NCBI GenBank assembly: GCA_021397835.1
Contig: JAJFZO010000583.1
Coordinates: forward strand, 722,501 to 786,500
From: Moringa oleifera
Taxonomy: Eukaryota; Streptophyta; Magnoliopsida; Brassicales; Moringaceae
Length of the DNA stretch: 64,000 bases
Direction of reading: 5' to 3'
Shown: positions 47,147 through 59,310 of the stretch, piece by piece
Position numbering within the stretch: position 1 is the first letter of the stretch
How the letters are laid out: each line of letters opens with the position of its first letter
Program-made: the position numbers and the translations under genes
Notes under the pieces: generated by a model
What the model was told of the DNA's origin: nothing
What the model saw: only the letters and a program-made list of their open reading frames with translations
Database searches by the model: none

Positions 47147-49321
47147 CTAATCAATTGTAGCATCCAATGCAATTTTTGACAAATCTATAAACACATAATC
47201 AAATTTGGAATTAAGAAAAATGGTATTAAGCTTATCCAATAAAGATTAGTAATTAAAAAATATAAAATAATAAAATAAACAAAATAATTACCCATATCAA
47301 GTTTTTCAAGCTCTACCAAGTCCTCTTCAATGGCATCAAAACATGGAGATCCACGTAACCAATCTTGAGCACAAATAAGGGCTTGCACAAGTTTAGGAGT
47401 TAATGAACTCCTATATGTATCAAGTACACATCCGTCCGGTGCTAAAAGCAGATTCAGAAGCAACCGTAGATATAGGAGCTGCCAATACATCACGAGCCAT
47501 ATGGGAAAGAATAGGAAACCTATGACTATTAAGTTTCCACCAATCAAGAATATCAAAGTTATCATCATCTTTTGCATCCTCTTCACTTAAAAATCTATCC
47601 AATTCTGATTTATTTTCTTCTTTTTCGATCTCTTTCTTATATCTCTTGAACTTAGATAAAAGAACTTGTCTCTCCTTTTCCAATCCTAATTCATTTCCCT
47701 CTGCAATTTGACTTACTTGACTGCTTTCACCAACTTGTTCATGTTGAGGTTGCAAACTTCTTTTGTACTCATCAAACAACTCTTCAACTGCTTTTTTCAC
47801 ATTACTAGTCATCATTGAAGCTTGTTCCATATCATACATTTCCAAAAAGCAAAAGTTGACAAACTCAAGCTTTTTTCTAAGATCAAGAATAGAAGCAACA
47901 TAAAGTAATACATTCATCTTCTCCACGTTTCCCCAATACTTATCAAACTTATCTTTCATTTTCTTTGCCATTGCATTTAACTCAATATCAGAATGTGTTT
48001 CCCAATTGTGCAAAGTAGCATAAACATTACAAATATCATCAAGAAAACTATTGGAGGTGACATATGAAAAACCTGAAACTTTGATTGTTAGTTCATAAAA
48101 TTGTTGCAAGAAAAGACAAAACCTCCTAATAGTTTCCCAATCTTTTTTTTCAGGCAACCCATCTCTCATTATCAACTCATTTCTATAATGCGAATCAATA
48201 TCATCAAAAACCTCAAAAGCCTTCTCAAATTTTTGAGCTGCATCCAACATCAAGTAAGTGGAGTTCCACCTAGTGCTAACATCCAAACACAACAAACTTT
48301 TGCTTTCAATTTTTTCAACTAAAGCACATTCTTTAAATTTGGCCAACCTTGCAGGTGAATGTTTCACATATTTAACAGCCCCTCTAACCCGTGCAATTGA
48401 CTCATTCATTTCTTTCAATCCATCTGTAACAATGAGATTAAGAATGTGCGTAATGCATCTTAAATGAATATATTTTCCTTCTTGAATGCAAGTTCCTAAA
48501 TTGTTCAATCTTTTCTTCAAGTATGAGATTGCAACATCATTAGAACTAGCATTATCAACTGTAATAGTAAAAATCTGATCAATCCCCCAATCATGCAAAC
48601 ATTTCTCAATGACTTTTCCGATGGCTTCACCTCTATGACTAGAAATAGGACAAAAGTTTAATATTCTTTTGTTCAATTTCCAATCTTTATCAATAAAATG
48701 AGCCGTAAGACACAAATAATTAATTCTTTGCACTGAAGTCCATGTGTCTGTGGTGAGAGATACTCTTACACTGGATGACCTTAAAAACTGTTTCAGTTTA
48801 ACTTTTTCATCATTATAAAGCTGATAACAATCTCTAGCTATAGTCCATCGTGAAGGCATACGAAACTTAGGACATGCAAGTGACATGCAATGCCGAAAAC
48901 CTTTACCATCCACAAATTTGAAAGGTAATTCATCCATAATGATCATCTCAGCTATACCCTTTCTAATGGCATCTTGATTGAACTTCCAACTACCTAAAGA
49001 TCCATCTCTCCCAGATCCAAAAACCAATTCAGTTTGACTAGAATCAACACTAACATTTATTCTCTTCTTACAAGTACCCATATGAGCTTTCAATGCAGTT
49101 GTTCCATTTCTTCTAGGGTCAGCAAAAAATTCCCTATCACAATAATTACATCTAGCTTTATGCTCACCTTGTTCATCAAAAAATTTGGTGAAGTGTTCCC
49201 AAACTTCTGATCTGGGCTTAAACGCTTTCCTCTTCAATTTAGAACTTGCAGATGATGGATGGATTGAATCTGGTTGTGTGGTATTAGGCACAGGATCTAC
49301 TTCATTACTCTTAGTTGATAT
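47147..49321 (-). pseudogene. hAT transposase (BED finger, hATC), start lost and frameshifted
   Basis: The main exon (49321-47292) encodes about 620 residues. It opens with a BED zinc finger (Cys48, Cys51, His70, Cys74, counting from the GTG at 49291). The DDE-type core follows with Asp182 in TTDTWT and Asp246 in TVDNASSND, then STRWNSTYLML. A hATC dimerisation domain carries DILDWWKLNSHRFPILSHMA and SESAFS (Glu613). After STGR the frame breaks: VLDTYRSSLTPKLVQALICAQ continues one base off near 47.43 kb. An intron at 47291-47185 joins LEKLDM to DLSKIALDATID-stop at 47147. The expected start at 49319-49321 is ATA where family members would have ATG, with an in-frame stop just upstream. A good acceptor (TTATTTCAG) at 49332-49340 implies a 5' leader intron. 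Confidence 0.9.
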
Positions 49322-49839
49322 TTTTTAATTTCTGAAATAAATAACAATTAAAAATAGTTAGTAATAATACTTTTCAATAGTTAGATAAAATTTTAAAATA
49401 TTTAATAGTAATACTACATTACACAAAAATTCATTTCAATAGTAATAGTTAATACCACTACCTTTCAAAATATGATTATGAATTACTACAAAAAAACATA
49501 ATTAACAACTTTAAATTATATCAAGAAAGATTCAAAGAGAAAATATAAAGCAAAAATAAAATGAATTAAAAAATTAACTCTTTAATTTTCAATATTGGGA
49601 TTATTTTGCCTTACATGTCATAGCTAATACATACCACATATATAAAGAAAAAGTGTTAATACATAGAACAATTTACAATACTTACCCAAATACAAAAGGA
49701 GAATCCATAAAAATGATCTAATTTCTAATTTTAAGTGTAATTGTTACAAATTAGGATTTGAAAAATTGAAAGATTAAAGAGCAAGATAATGCATACTACT
49801 ATTGGAATAATTAAAATTGAAAAGAGAAGATTTGGAATA

Positions 49840-50330
49840 AGGGAATACCGAATGTGAGTGGCGTGGGTGTGGCTGTGATGCTACTGATTCTCCAAGATAA
49901 ATGAACAAGACCACACGGTGCATGAATTAAATTACGGTTACGGCTTCTTAAGTTGAAAGAAAAGAAAAAGAGGAAGTGTGGCTGCGGTGTGGCTGTCCCG
50001 ATAGTCTATCGAAAAAATTCCAATTAGAGAGAAAGAAAATCAGATCTAAGCAATTGAGTGGTTTGATCGATTGTTGAATACATGCGTGGTGTGAGTGTGG
50101 TTACGGTGTGGCTGCGGTGTGGCTGCGATATTGCTCTCGGGAGGATTCAAAATTGAAGAGAAAGAAAATCAATTGAGCGGTTTAATTGATTACCGATATC
50201 GAATACGTGCGTGGTGTCGATGGCTGCGGCAATTTTGATTCTCAAAACTTCAAAAGATAGATGGGCATGGAGTCGGTGACGGGTTAGGTTAAGGTTTGTC
50301 AAAACTGAAATTGAAAGAGAAAGAAGAAAT
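49840..50330 (-). promoter_or_regulatory. GC-richer 5' region of the hAT transposase with GTGTGGCTG repeats
   Basis: The plus strand has six or more copies of GTGTGGCTG-like words (CAGCCACAC on the transposase strand). It also has two related blocks at about 50031-50130 and 50155-50230, each with GAGAGAAAGAAAATCA, a CAATTGAG(T/C)GGTTT box and TGCGTGGTGT. The region lies upstream of the transposase leader and probably is its promoter and 5' UTR. Confidence 0.5.
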
Positions 50331-50439
50331 ACAATTGTTTTCCCGATTACCCAATCCCAATTTACCTTTTTGAAAAGTAATTGAAAAAAAAATATTAATT
50401 ATTTATTTAATTAATAAAATTAATTAATTACTAAAATTA

Positions 50440-50618
50440 AAAATCGGTTTTTCGATTAATTCAATTTTTAAAAAATTTAATCAAAATTAACCGAAAAAAT
50501 AAAAAAACCGATTTTTAAATGATTTTATAACCGAAAACCGAAAAAACCGAATTGAATTAACCGAAATTAATTCGGTTTTTCGGTTTTTTCGGTTTTAACC
50601 GAATTTTACTCACCCCTA
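50440..50618. repeat. Right terminus and subterminal repeats of the hAT element
   Basis: About ten AACCGAA/TTCGGTT cores precede the ACTCACCCCTA end, mirroring the left terminus. Confidence 0.8.
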
Positions 50619-52519
50619 ATCTCTTCTAGTTATGGTTTGTAACATCGATAATGAGAATGAACATTACGAAACAAATAAAAGAGAAAAGAATTTCAACTAA
50701 TTTTTTTGATATATTTCATTGAGAATAGTTTAACAATGTTAAAGCAATACCTGTAAATACTATTTTCGATAGAGACTATTCGATAAAGATAACGAGCAAT
50801 ATGTATGTCACACTTTTAATTTAGTAAAGAGTGGTTCACATAATTTTTTAGCTATGCAGCTATTATTCAAAAACAAATAATATACATACAATTTCTAGAT
50901 CTAACAATGTAAAAGTTTTGAAACTTCGCGATGTGCAAACATATTTCTAATTATGCATCCACATAAGACTAAGATCATCTTCAACGAAGACAGAAAAAGG
51001 GCAAATTACTGTTGAAAATCTCTAAATTCTTCTCCAACGAAACATCAAATAGCATTATGCAATTTGGTGCAGCTTAAATGTACCTTTAAAAAAAATTTAA
51101 AATTACTTTTTTAAAATTTTTGAATCAAATATATTTTTGATTAATAACTTAATAAATATATGACATTATTAAAAAAATTATATCATTAAAAATATTTTAT
51201 CAAAATCTTTAAAACAAGAATAATATCAATATATAATTTTATTTTATTTAAATTATTATTAATAATGATTTATTTAATTAATATTAATATTAAAATTAAT
51301 ATTAATATTTAAAAATATATATAATTTATAACAATTTATAATTTATGATATAATTTAAACTTTGCATGAATATGATAAAAATAAAATTTACTTCAATTGA
51401 TAATACAGTATAATAAACATAACAACATATTAACAATTATAATATAAACTGAAATTACAGTATTAACTAAAATTAAAACACTCCAACAATAATAGATTAA
51501 CTTTAGAACTATTTAAAATATGGGAAAGTCATCTTCACTTCCTCTTACACGACCAAAATATTAACCAAAAGCATTAAATGATCCACTTACTTCTTCAAAT
51601 TATTGATCTCAACCTCGTTTTGTATAAATTTTTATATTTTTATTTGGAATAACCTCACGTAATATCAAATTTTTGATAAAATCAGCATCTTTTTCTAAAA
51701 TTTTGTTTTTCTCTCTTTGTTCTCGTGATTCTAGCTTTTTGTTTAAATTTTAATTAAATATTTATCGAATCGTCAAGATAATTTAGAAAATCAATATTAT
51801 AATATATTAATGATTTTATTTTGTCTTATATCAATTATGTAATAAAATTTTAATATCAATTTGAATTATGTATTTAAAATCACTCTATCAAGAAGTTATC
51901 ATACATTATCGTAAAAATATCAGTAACTCATAAAAATAATCAAGTAAAAATTACGTTAAAAATATTTTTATAAAATTGAGTTGATAAATTATTAATTTCA
52001 AAAATTATTTAAAATTATAATTTATTATATAATATTAATTTTAAAATATATAAATTAAATTTTGAGATTATATTAATTATTTTATTATTTTAAATACATT
52101 AATTACTATTTATAAATATTTTTATTAATAATTATTATTTATATTATTAAAATAATATTATGACATCAATTTAATGTAAATGAATTAAAAATAAAAAAAT
52201 GATATTAAAATATTCTAAAAAGATTTTTTTTTACATTAAATTAGTGTTAAATTTAATATATAAAGTTGGAGATGGCCTAATAATTGTATTATCTTTATAA
52301 TTATAAATTTTATCTCACGTCATATCTATAAAATAAAATTAAATTAGTATATTAATGTATAAGAATATAAGTATGTAATAATGTGGGATATCATTATTAT
52401 AAAGGAGAAAGGTCACATCTAACCCATTTACTTCAAAAGATTCAAAACAACTACAAAATTTTTTAGGAATCATCAAATAGCCCATAATTATGCATACCAA
52501 TACTTGAAACTAATTTTTC

Positions 52520-52830
52520 ACCTTTTACTGTAATTATTAACTGCTTGATAATTGTCATAAATATATAGATATTTCACGACAATTTTTAATTATTATATAA
52601 AATAAAAGTTAATTCACTCTTAACTATAATTGTTATTTATCTTAATAATTACTATTAAATACTTAAATATTAGCAATAATTATTAATTATCATAAATAAA
52701 ATAAAAATTAATTTATTTTTTGTAGCAATTGTTAATTACTGCAAACAAAACAAATTTTAATTTGTTTTTAGTAACATTTGTCAATTGCCGCAATAATTTT
52801 TAGTAAATACAAAAGTTCAACGATAATTAT
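52520..52830. repeat. Degenerate ~48-50 bp tandem array
   Basis: About six imperfect units built around AATTGTTAATTA(C/T)-x-(A/G)CAA and AAA-TTAATTT-type words. Confidence 0.45.
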
Positions 52831-54579
52831 TTTATATATTTACCAACAATCATGATAATTATCATTATCAATCACCAAGTAGTCAAGAATCCATAAAATT
52901 TTAAAACAAAATGCAATACAAATTCAAAAAAATATCTTAAGTGTATATATATATATCCTTAAAGCATGCATGCAACTTCAAATTCATATTATCCAACCAA
53001 TTCAACTAATTCATAATAGTAGTGCCAGGCAACACTTGTTTGCCACGAGGTAAAATTATCTAAACGGCCAAAAATAGGCACTTTCTAGCTTGATTTATGC
53101 ATTGCCAACATTATGCTCATTTTAACACATTATAAAAATAATTACATCATATTTTCAACATCATGAAAAGGATTTCACATCATAAAACATGAAGAAGATA
53201 TTATTTTTATAATATTATATTTATTTTCATAGATGTTTATTTAACAAATTCTACCTAAAATATTGATTCACATTGTTTAAGAAAAAGATTATTATTAATA
53301 AATTGAAATAAAAATCACAAACTAGAAGTGAATAAGGACTCACCAGATCAAGTCAATCAAATAAAAAAAACTAATGAATTGCAAAGTAAAGAAAAATATA
53401 AGAAGCAGTACTTACTTGCTAATTGTTGAAGGCCAACAAAGTCAAAGATAATCACTTCTCAGTATTCATGTTGTCAAGGAATAGGCTAGCATGTTTTATA
53501 GACATAGACAAAGCATATTTTAGAAGAACGAAAACAAAAAAAAAAGTAAGAAATTTTTTTAAAATTATAAAACAATAAAGAACCTTCAAGGTTGGTAATG
53601 AAAAGTACACATATGCAAATTCACTAAGTTTCTTCGAAAATTCTTATAACTCTTGACACTTGAAAATTATAACGTACTAAAACTTAGGCTTGCCTTCAGA
53701 TTCCTTTAAATTAACACCAACATGCTCGAATCAAAATAAAATCTCTGACATAAATGGTAGACACTCAAATAAAAACAAATATAAATATCTTTTTTACTTA
53801 GATTCTTTCCACTTCAATGAATAAAATAACAAATAAACTACCAAAAAATTTTAAAAAATGAAGCAAATATAAATAACAAAGAAGAAAAAGAAAAATATAA
53901 AACAAAGAGAAAAGAGCTCAAGAGAATAAACAATCTCAAATTTTGATAAAGAGAGGGTGAAAATATTCATAAAATTAACAAAGAAAGTTTTTCACCGTAG
54001 TAAGCTCCTCATCAAAATTAAAAGGCAAGAAAAGAATTAAAAGGCTTTTTCATCCCATGGCTACCCCTTTCATTTACTTTGTTTTCACTTTTCTCTTCAA
54101 AATATCTATTTAAAATTTGTTTAATATTATATATATACATACACACACTCATAAAATGTGAGATTTACTTTTAATTTTTTTTAAATAATACATTTAACTT
54201 TTATTTATAGTTATTCTTTTTTTTTACATTTATATTTTAAATTAATTTAACTTTTTTAGTAAAAAAATTAATAAAAACGTATTTGACTTCAAGATTCCAA
54301 AAAAGTGATCAAATAACCTATTGAATTTTTTTTAAAAAAAAAACTAAGCCCATATGCAGAAAAAAATTAAATAAATAAAGTCGCCTCAACGCAAAATAAA
54401 AAGAATAATCGGTGGTTTGATATCCTACTGCCTAAAGTTCCTTTTATGGTGTCATACATAAATAGTAATGCAATGTTGCCAAAACAAATTAATTTTTTTA
54501 GTTATTTAAATAATTACTCTATTAAAACATATATAAATTTTTAAAATTTTTAATATATTTTAAAGTAAATATCATTTAA

Positions 54580-55090
54580 AACTCTGACTTTTATCTTCTC
54601 TTTTAAACCAAATCTTCACTTTGAAAATATATTCAAACAAATATTAATTTATTAATTTTATTCAAATTGAACTTCAACTTAAAATGATTATAAAAAATTA
54701 TTATTTTTTGTTAATAAAAATCATTAAAACTACTTAAATATATTTTATACTTTAGTTTTATTTTATCTCTCAAATTTAAAATTTTTTTAACTAACCAATT
54801 ATTTTTATGAAATTTTTAAATTTTTATGGTATATTTTTTATTATTTAAAAATTTTTAAACTTTTTTGTGATGATAACTTAAATATTTTATTAAATTTGTA
54901 AAAAATTACAAGTCAAAATTCGTTGTAAAATACTTTTAATTTGAATATTTTTAATATTTAAAATTTTTAATAAGATTTAATTTGAACAGAATTAAAATGT
55001 TAAGATTTGTTTCAATATTTTGAACATAAATGTTTGATTGAGGAGGAAAAAAAATCAAAGTTTTAAAGATATTTATATTATATTTTATAT
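54580..55090 (+). repeat. Dispersed AT-rich repeat, copy 3
   Basis: Aligns collinearly with 58790-59310 over about 500 bases. Shared words include AATATATTCAAA(C/T)AAAT, TTTTATTTTATC, TTTAATATTTAAA and AAGATTTGTTT/AAGGTTTGTTT. Confidence 0.6.
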
Positions 55091-55994
55091 TAAAAAATAT
55101 TAATTGAGTGATAAAAACAGTTTAAATCAATGCATGAGGTCTAGGATTTGTGTTTGATTTATTTAATTATTTCACAGTTTGTAATTTATATTTTTAATTT
55201 TAAAGATTAATTTTTTGGATGTACATTTAATTTTACATGTGTTGGATTTAACAAATTTTATTTTTATTATATTTAAATTAATTTTAATTTAATTTGATAT
55301 TATTTTTAAAATTATAAATTATTATAAATTATAATTTAAAATAATAAAGAATTATGATGTTGTTTTAGAGATAATTGTAAATAATAATGGTCATATTTTA
55401 ATGGTTAAAACTTGTCATTCCAACTATACGTTCATTAATAACGTCTGTAGAATAAAAATCACTATAAGTATGATAAAAGACGTTTTTCTACTACATATAA
55501 TGATAATTATCATTAAATAATAATCATTAAAAAACTATATTATAATGATTCAAGTGATTTTTTAAGTATTTTAACTTTAAAAATTTGTTTAGTTTTTTAC
55601 AATAATTTAATATTTAATTTGATTTTTTATTAATTAAAATTTATTTTGATATATTTTAAGGTTTAGGATTAATTTTAAAAATATCAATATATATAAATTT
55701 TGAATAATATTTATTCAAAAATTTTGAATTTTCATGAATTGGATAATTTGTTTTAGCTTGGTTCTCCGTTCATTAAAAAAATAAAAAGGAGGAAGCTAAT
55801 GTCGAATTTTTCTTTACCTATTTAAAAAAGAAAAAGAAAAATGAGTAAAGGTGAAGAAATCACCAAACCCACATGGAAGAAAATCTTAAGAAATGAAAGG
55901 TGCCCGAAGAGAAACCTACCAAAACTGAAAAACCCCATAATTTTACAGTATTACTTACCTATGCATCTCAGTCAAGTCTCACACTCTTTCACTA

Positions 55995-56049
<55 letters not shown>
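55995..56049. repeat. Compound (TA)n(GA)n microsatellite
   Basis: About 16 TA units with one CA interruption run directly into 11-12 GA units. Confidence 0.95.
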
Positions 56050-56264
56050 AAAACAAATTGAAACTCACAGAGCCTGGACTCGCCTTCCAATCCTTTAACA
56101 TTGTTTGTGACTTATCAGAAATGAAGTTCTTTCAATAAATTAATCATACTATACATCTTTTCGTTTTAAAAAATAAAAATAAAATCAGAAGGATCAAGAA
56201 AAAGACAAGACCAGAGGCCCTAACGGGAATTGGAATAAAAGGTATGAAACTGGAAAAATGAGAA

Positions 56265-56762
56265 TTAATTAAGAGTACGAAAAAAACCCAGAAAGTTGAC
56301 AGAATTCTGGCGATAACGGTGACCATATGTTAGACGGGTCACTATACTGAGTGGGTGCAGCAGGAACTTTAATGGCGACGTTATTGCCGAAGATGTTGAC
56401 AGATGATCCAAGGTTTTCACATTTGACCTCGACAAGGCAAACGGGCATTTGGGCCATGCACTTTCAGACTCAACTGGGTTCTGGACCACCGTGAACAGCG
56501 ACGTTGCAGGGCAGAGAAGATGGAAGAGCAAGAACCAGAATGACAACTCACTGCAGCAAACACAGAAAAGTAAAACAAGAACAGCCCTTTTAGGCTCGCA
56601 GGTGTCCATTTTACATGATATTGTCAAAGCATATTCTGAGAACAAAGTTGCGGGAATTCTTGGGGTTCTGCTGTGCTTTTGCGGAAGAGAAGTTAAACAA
56701 ACCGAAAATGTTAGATCCCCATGGGAACACAAGTGTGCCCAACAGAGCGTCCCATACAACAT
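56265..56762 (-). other. Unassigned open frame in a GC-richer island
   Basis: A 165-codon minus-strand frame is open here. An alternative minus frame at 56457-56269 encodes MAQMPVCLVEVKCENLGSS and NIFGNNVAIKVPAAPTQ. A TTTGCTGCAG acceptor-like site lies at about 56.55 kb. Base composition is gene-like, but neither frame matches a family I recognise, and stops precede the second frame. It may be a degraded gene, a non-coding transcript or part of an exon of a gene I cannot assemble. Confidence 0.25.
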
Positions 56763-57118
56763 AATTTTGTAGTATAACTAAGAAATTCAGAACTTATGTC
56801 AAATTGCTTCGGTTTTCTTCTGGTCAAGTGGGTATCAACCATTTATGCCTGAATGAAGTTAGCAAGTAAATGGGCATCTGAAAAAAACTATTGTGATTGA
56901 GAGATTATGAGAGTAAGACATGTAATAGATATCTTCGTTGATTCCTTCAGAAGTTGGATTCTGATTACATACATTTTCTTCTAACACCATCACAAGAGTA
57001 GAAAGACAAAACGGAAAAAGGCACCAGAAACGCAAACAAGAAAGTCATCATCTGCTTCTACTACTTCTTGCTCATCTTCTGACTGTTGGCTTCTGATGAG
57101 AGGGAGTGAGTGATACGA

Positions 57119-57322
57119 TCAGCAGAAGAAACCGAAGTTGCCATTGTCGAAGTTGAGAGCATAACTGAAGGGATCATAGTGGAAGCTGAACCTTTGCTTG
57201 GAGGACTTAGTCTTCACCTGTCTCCTTATCTCTGCTTTAACCCTCCAGAACAAACTCCTGAACTTCCTCTTACCACACAAAACCACCACATTAGGATCAA
57301 AGCAGAACCCAATGACACCCAT
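57119..57322 (-). CDS. Small basic protein of unknown function (67 aa)
   Basis: An ATG-initiated single-exon frame encodes FCFDPNVVVLCGKRKFRSLF, then WRVKAEIRRQVKTKSSKQR and FSFHYDPFSYALNFDNG, ending FGFFC. The pattern of basic residues followed by an aromatic F-x-YDP-x-SYALNF motif resembles a family of small uncharacterised plant proteins that I recall without a name. There is no signal peptide or membrane helix. A TC-rich tract at 57548-57567 and a CATATAAC box near 57445-57452 lie upstream on its strand and could be promoter elements. The open frame lies in locally GC-richer DNA. An overlapping frame on the opposite strand is judged a shadow. Confidence 0.6.
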   Translation of the reverse strand: MGVIGFCFDPNVVVLCGKRKFRSLFWRVKAEIRRQVKTKSSKQRFSFHYDPFSYALNFDNGNFGFFC

Positions 57323-58789
57323 CTCCTCTCTTCCTCAAAGTAACCCGACTGCTGTGTCAAGATATATGCGGACAAAGAACCCAATAAACTAATACGTACT
57401 TGAAGCAAGAAGAGGACAGAGAAAATCCGGCAGGATAGCGGGGGTTATATGGTGCAGGAGAGCTTTTCAGATGATAGTGGCTTGGAATGCAAGATTAGGG
57501 GGCGTGCCCTTTGTGAAGCGTAGCACAGGGACCGAGGCAAACTGCTTTCTCTCTCATTCTCTCTCATATGTATTGTGCTGTCTCTGCTGAGAAAGTACAG
57601 TGGGGGTTTGTCTGCAGCGCAGTCTGTCTCTACCGAGAAAGTGTACGAGGGAGAGGAGGGAGGGGGATGGGTGAGTCACGTGGGTTCAGTAACCTCGAAA
57701 GACTTTTGGGTATTGAGTATTCCATGAACAGGTTGACAATATCTCTTTCTACCATTAGCTTTTTTTATGTTATTAGGGTTTCTATAAATTGTACAATAAG
57801 CACAGCACTGAACTACCCATTTGGCGATTCATCAACTGGGTGTAATGTGTTGTGGGCATTCCCCTTTTCAAGGATTTTGATGGACAGATGATTAGAGTAG
57901 GTGTCTTTTGCTTTTTGGTACCTTTTTTTTGAACTTTTTACTTATTATATTGTTTTTTCTTCAACATTATTTCATTTCATTTTAGTGTTTGTTTTTTTAC
58001 AGTTTTGCTGTAGATCTCATTATACTAGTTTAGTATCTCCAGTTCTTGCATTAAAATAAATTAAAATTTATTCATAATTAATTATAATTAGTTAATTTTG
58101 TATTTTTCTTTGGAAGTTTAATATGAAAAAAACTTATTGAGAACTAAAGAAATTAAAAAAAAAAAAAAAGGTGGAGCTAACCCGGGCTGTACCCAATGTA
58201 TTATATATATATATATATATATCATAAAGTTTCATTTTTAGTATTTTTTAAAATTTTAAACTAATGCAACATCTTGTTATAAGTTAGTTTTAATTAAATA
58301 AAGAGATCATAATAATAGAATTCAATTATTTATCATTATTTATACTTTTTAAAAAATTTTAACTTATTTTTAAATTTATATTTAACTAACTCAGTTTATA
58401 CATTTAAAATATTGCAAAATTTTCTTGTGTTAATTTTTTTCTTCATTATTATTATTAATTAATGATATATTTATTTCTAGAAAGACTAATATATAGATGT
58501 TTACATAAGCATATATAGATGAGTGAGAAAACTGATTAGGTATAACAAAATCAATTATAAAAAAGTGATCAAAAGTTTTGGTGAATATAAATGAGTGAAG
58601 GTGGCTTCAGCAAAAAAAAAAAAAAAAAGTTGAAAATTAAAAGTTGTGAAAGTAACTACCCTGACGAGTTTATATCTTTTTTTTTTATTAAAATTTAAGT
58701 TTAATACATCATTGATTTTCACTTATAAAATTTATTAGAAAAAATTCGTAATAAGATTAATGATATGTATATATATTTGAGTAAATATT
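57323..58789. other. Promoter and intergenic region of the small gene
   Basis: GC-richer until about 57.7 kb, then AT-rich. Includes a (TA)n run at 58202-58222. No second gene could be supported. Confidence 0.4.
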
Positions 58790-59310
58790 ATTCAAAATAT
58801 TAAATTTTTTTCTTCAATCAAGATTTAACTTTTAAAATATATTCAAATAAATTTTATTTTTTAATTTTATTTTAAATTAGATATTGATTTAAAATAATTA
58901 TAAAAAATTAATAATTTTGAATTACTAAATACTATTTAAATAAATTATACACTTTATTTTGATTTTATCCATCAAATTTAAAAAATTTTAATTGATCAAT
59001 TATTTTTTATGAATTTTTAAATATTTGATATTTTTTAAAAATATATTTTCAGCACTCAAAAAATTTTTAATTTTTATGAGATAGCTTAAATTTTATTTTT
59101 ACATGTATAAAAATTTACAAGTAAAATTTAATTTAAAATATCTTTAATTTAAATATTTTTAATATTTAAATTTTTTAATAAAGTTTAATTTGAATAAAAT
59201 TAAATTATTAAGGTTTGTTTAGATATATTTTAAAAATAAATATTTAATTAAAGAGAAAAATAAAATTTAAAGTTTAAACTGATATTGATTCTATATTTTT
59301 ATATATAACA
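58790..59310 (+). repeat. Dispersed AT-rich repeat, copy 4
   Basis: Collinear with 54580-55090 and inverted relative to copies 1 and 2. No coding capacity. Confidence 0.6.

Larger units (their letters stand above)
46298..50618 (-). mobile_element. Complete hAT transposon (4.32 kb) with 8-bp TSD
   Basis: The element starts TAGGGGGGAG and ends CTCACCCCTA, giving short imperfect terminal inverted repeats of hAT type. Exact 8-bp copies of ATCTCTTC flank it at 46290-46297 and 50619-50626. Inside are dense AACCGAA/TTCGGTT subterminal repeats at both ends, a BED-finger hAT transposase gene on the minus strand, and a captured piece of a host copper-ATPase gene. Together these define the boundaries to the base. 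Confidence 0.93.
50627..56240. other. AT-rich gene desert
   Basis: No gene or RNA recognised over about 5.6 kb. It contains a degenerate short tandem array, one copy of the dispersed AT-rich repeat and a compound microsatellite, listed separately. A CACTATAAG-type word near 55460 was considered and not accepted as a transposon end. Confidence 0.45.

Noticed and set aside
48101..48467. Plus-strand frames inside the hAT transposase
   Set aside because: Antisense shadows of the transposase exon.
55440..55560. CACTATAAG word suggesting a CACTA transposon end
   Set aside because: No matching inverted end, no 3-bp duplication and no transposase nearby.
56449..56772. 107-codon plus-strand frame
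   Set aside because: Overlaps the minus-strand frames and shows no family pattern.
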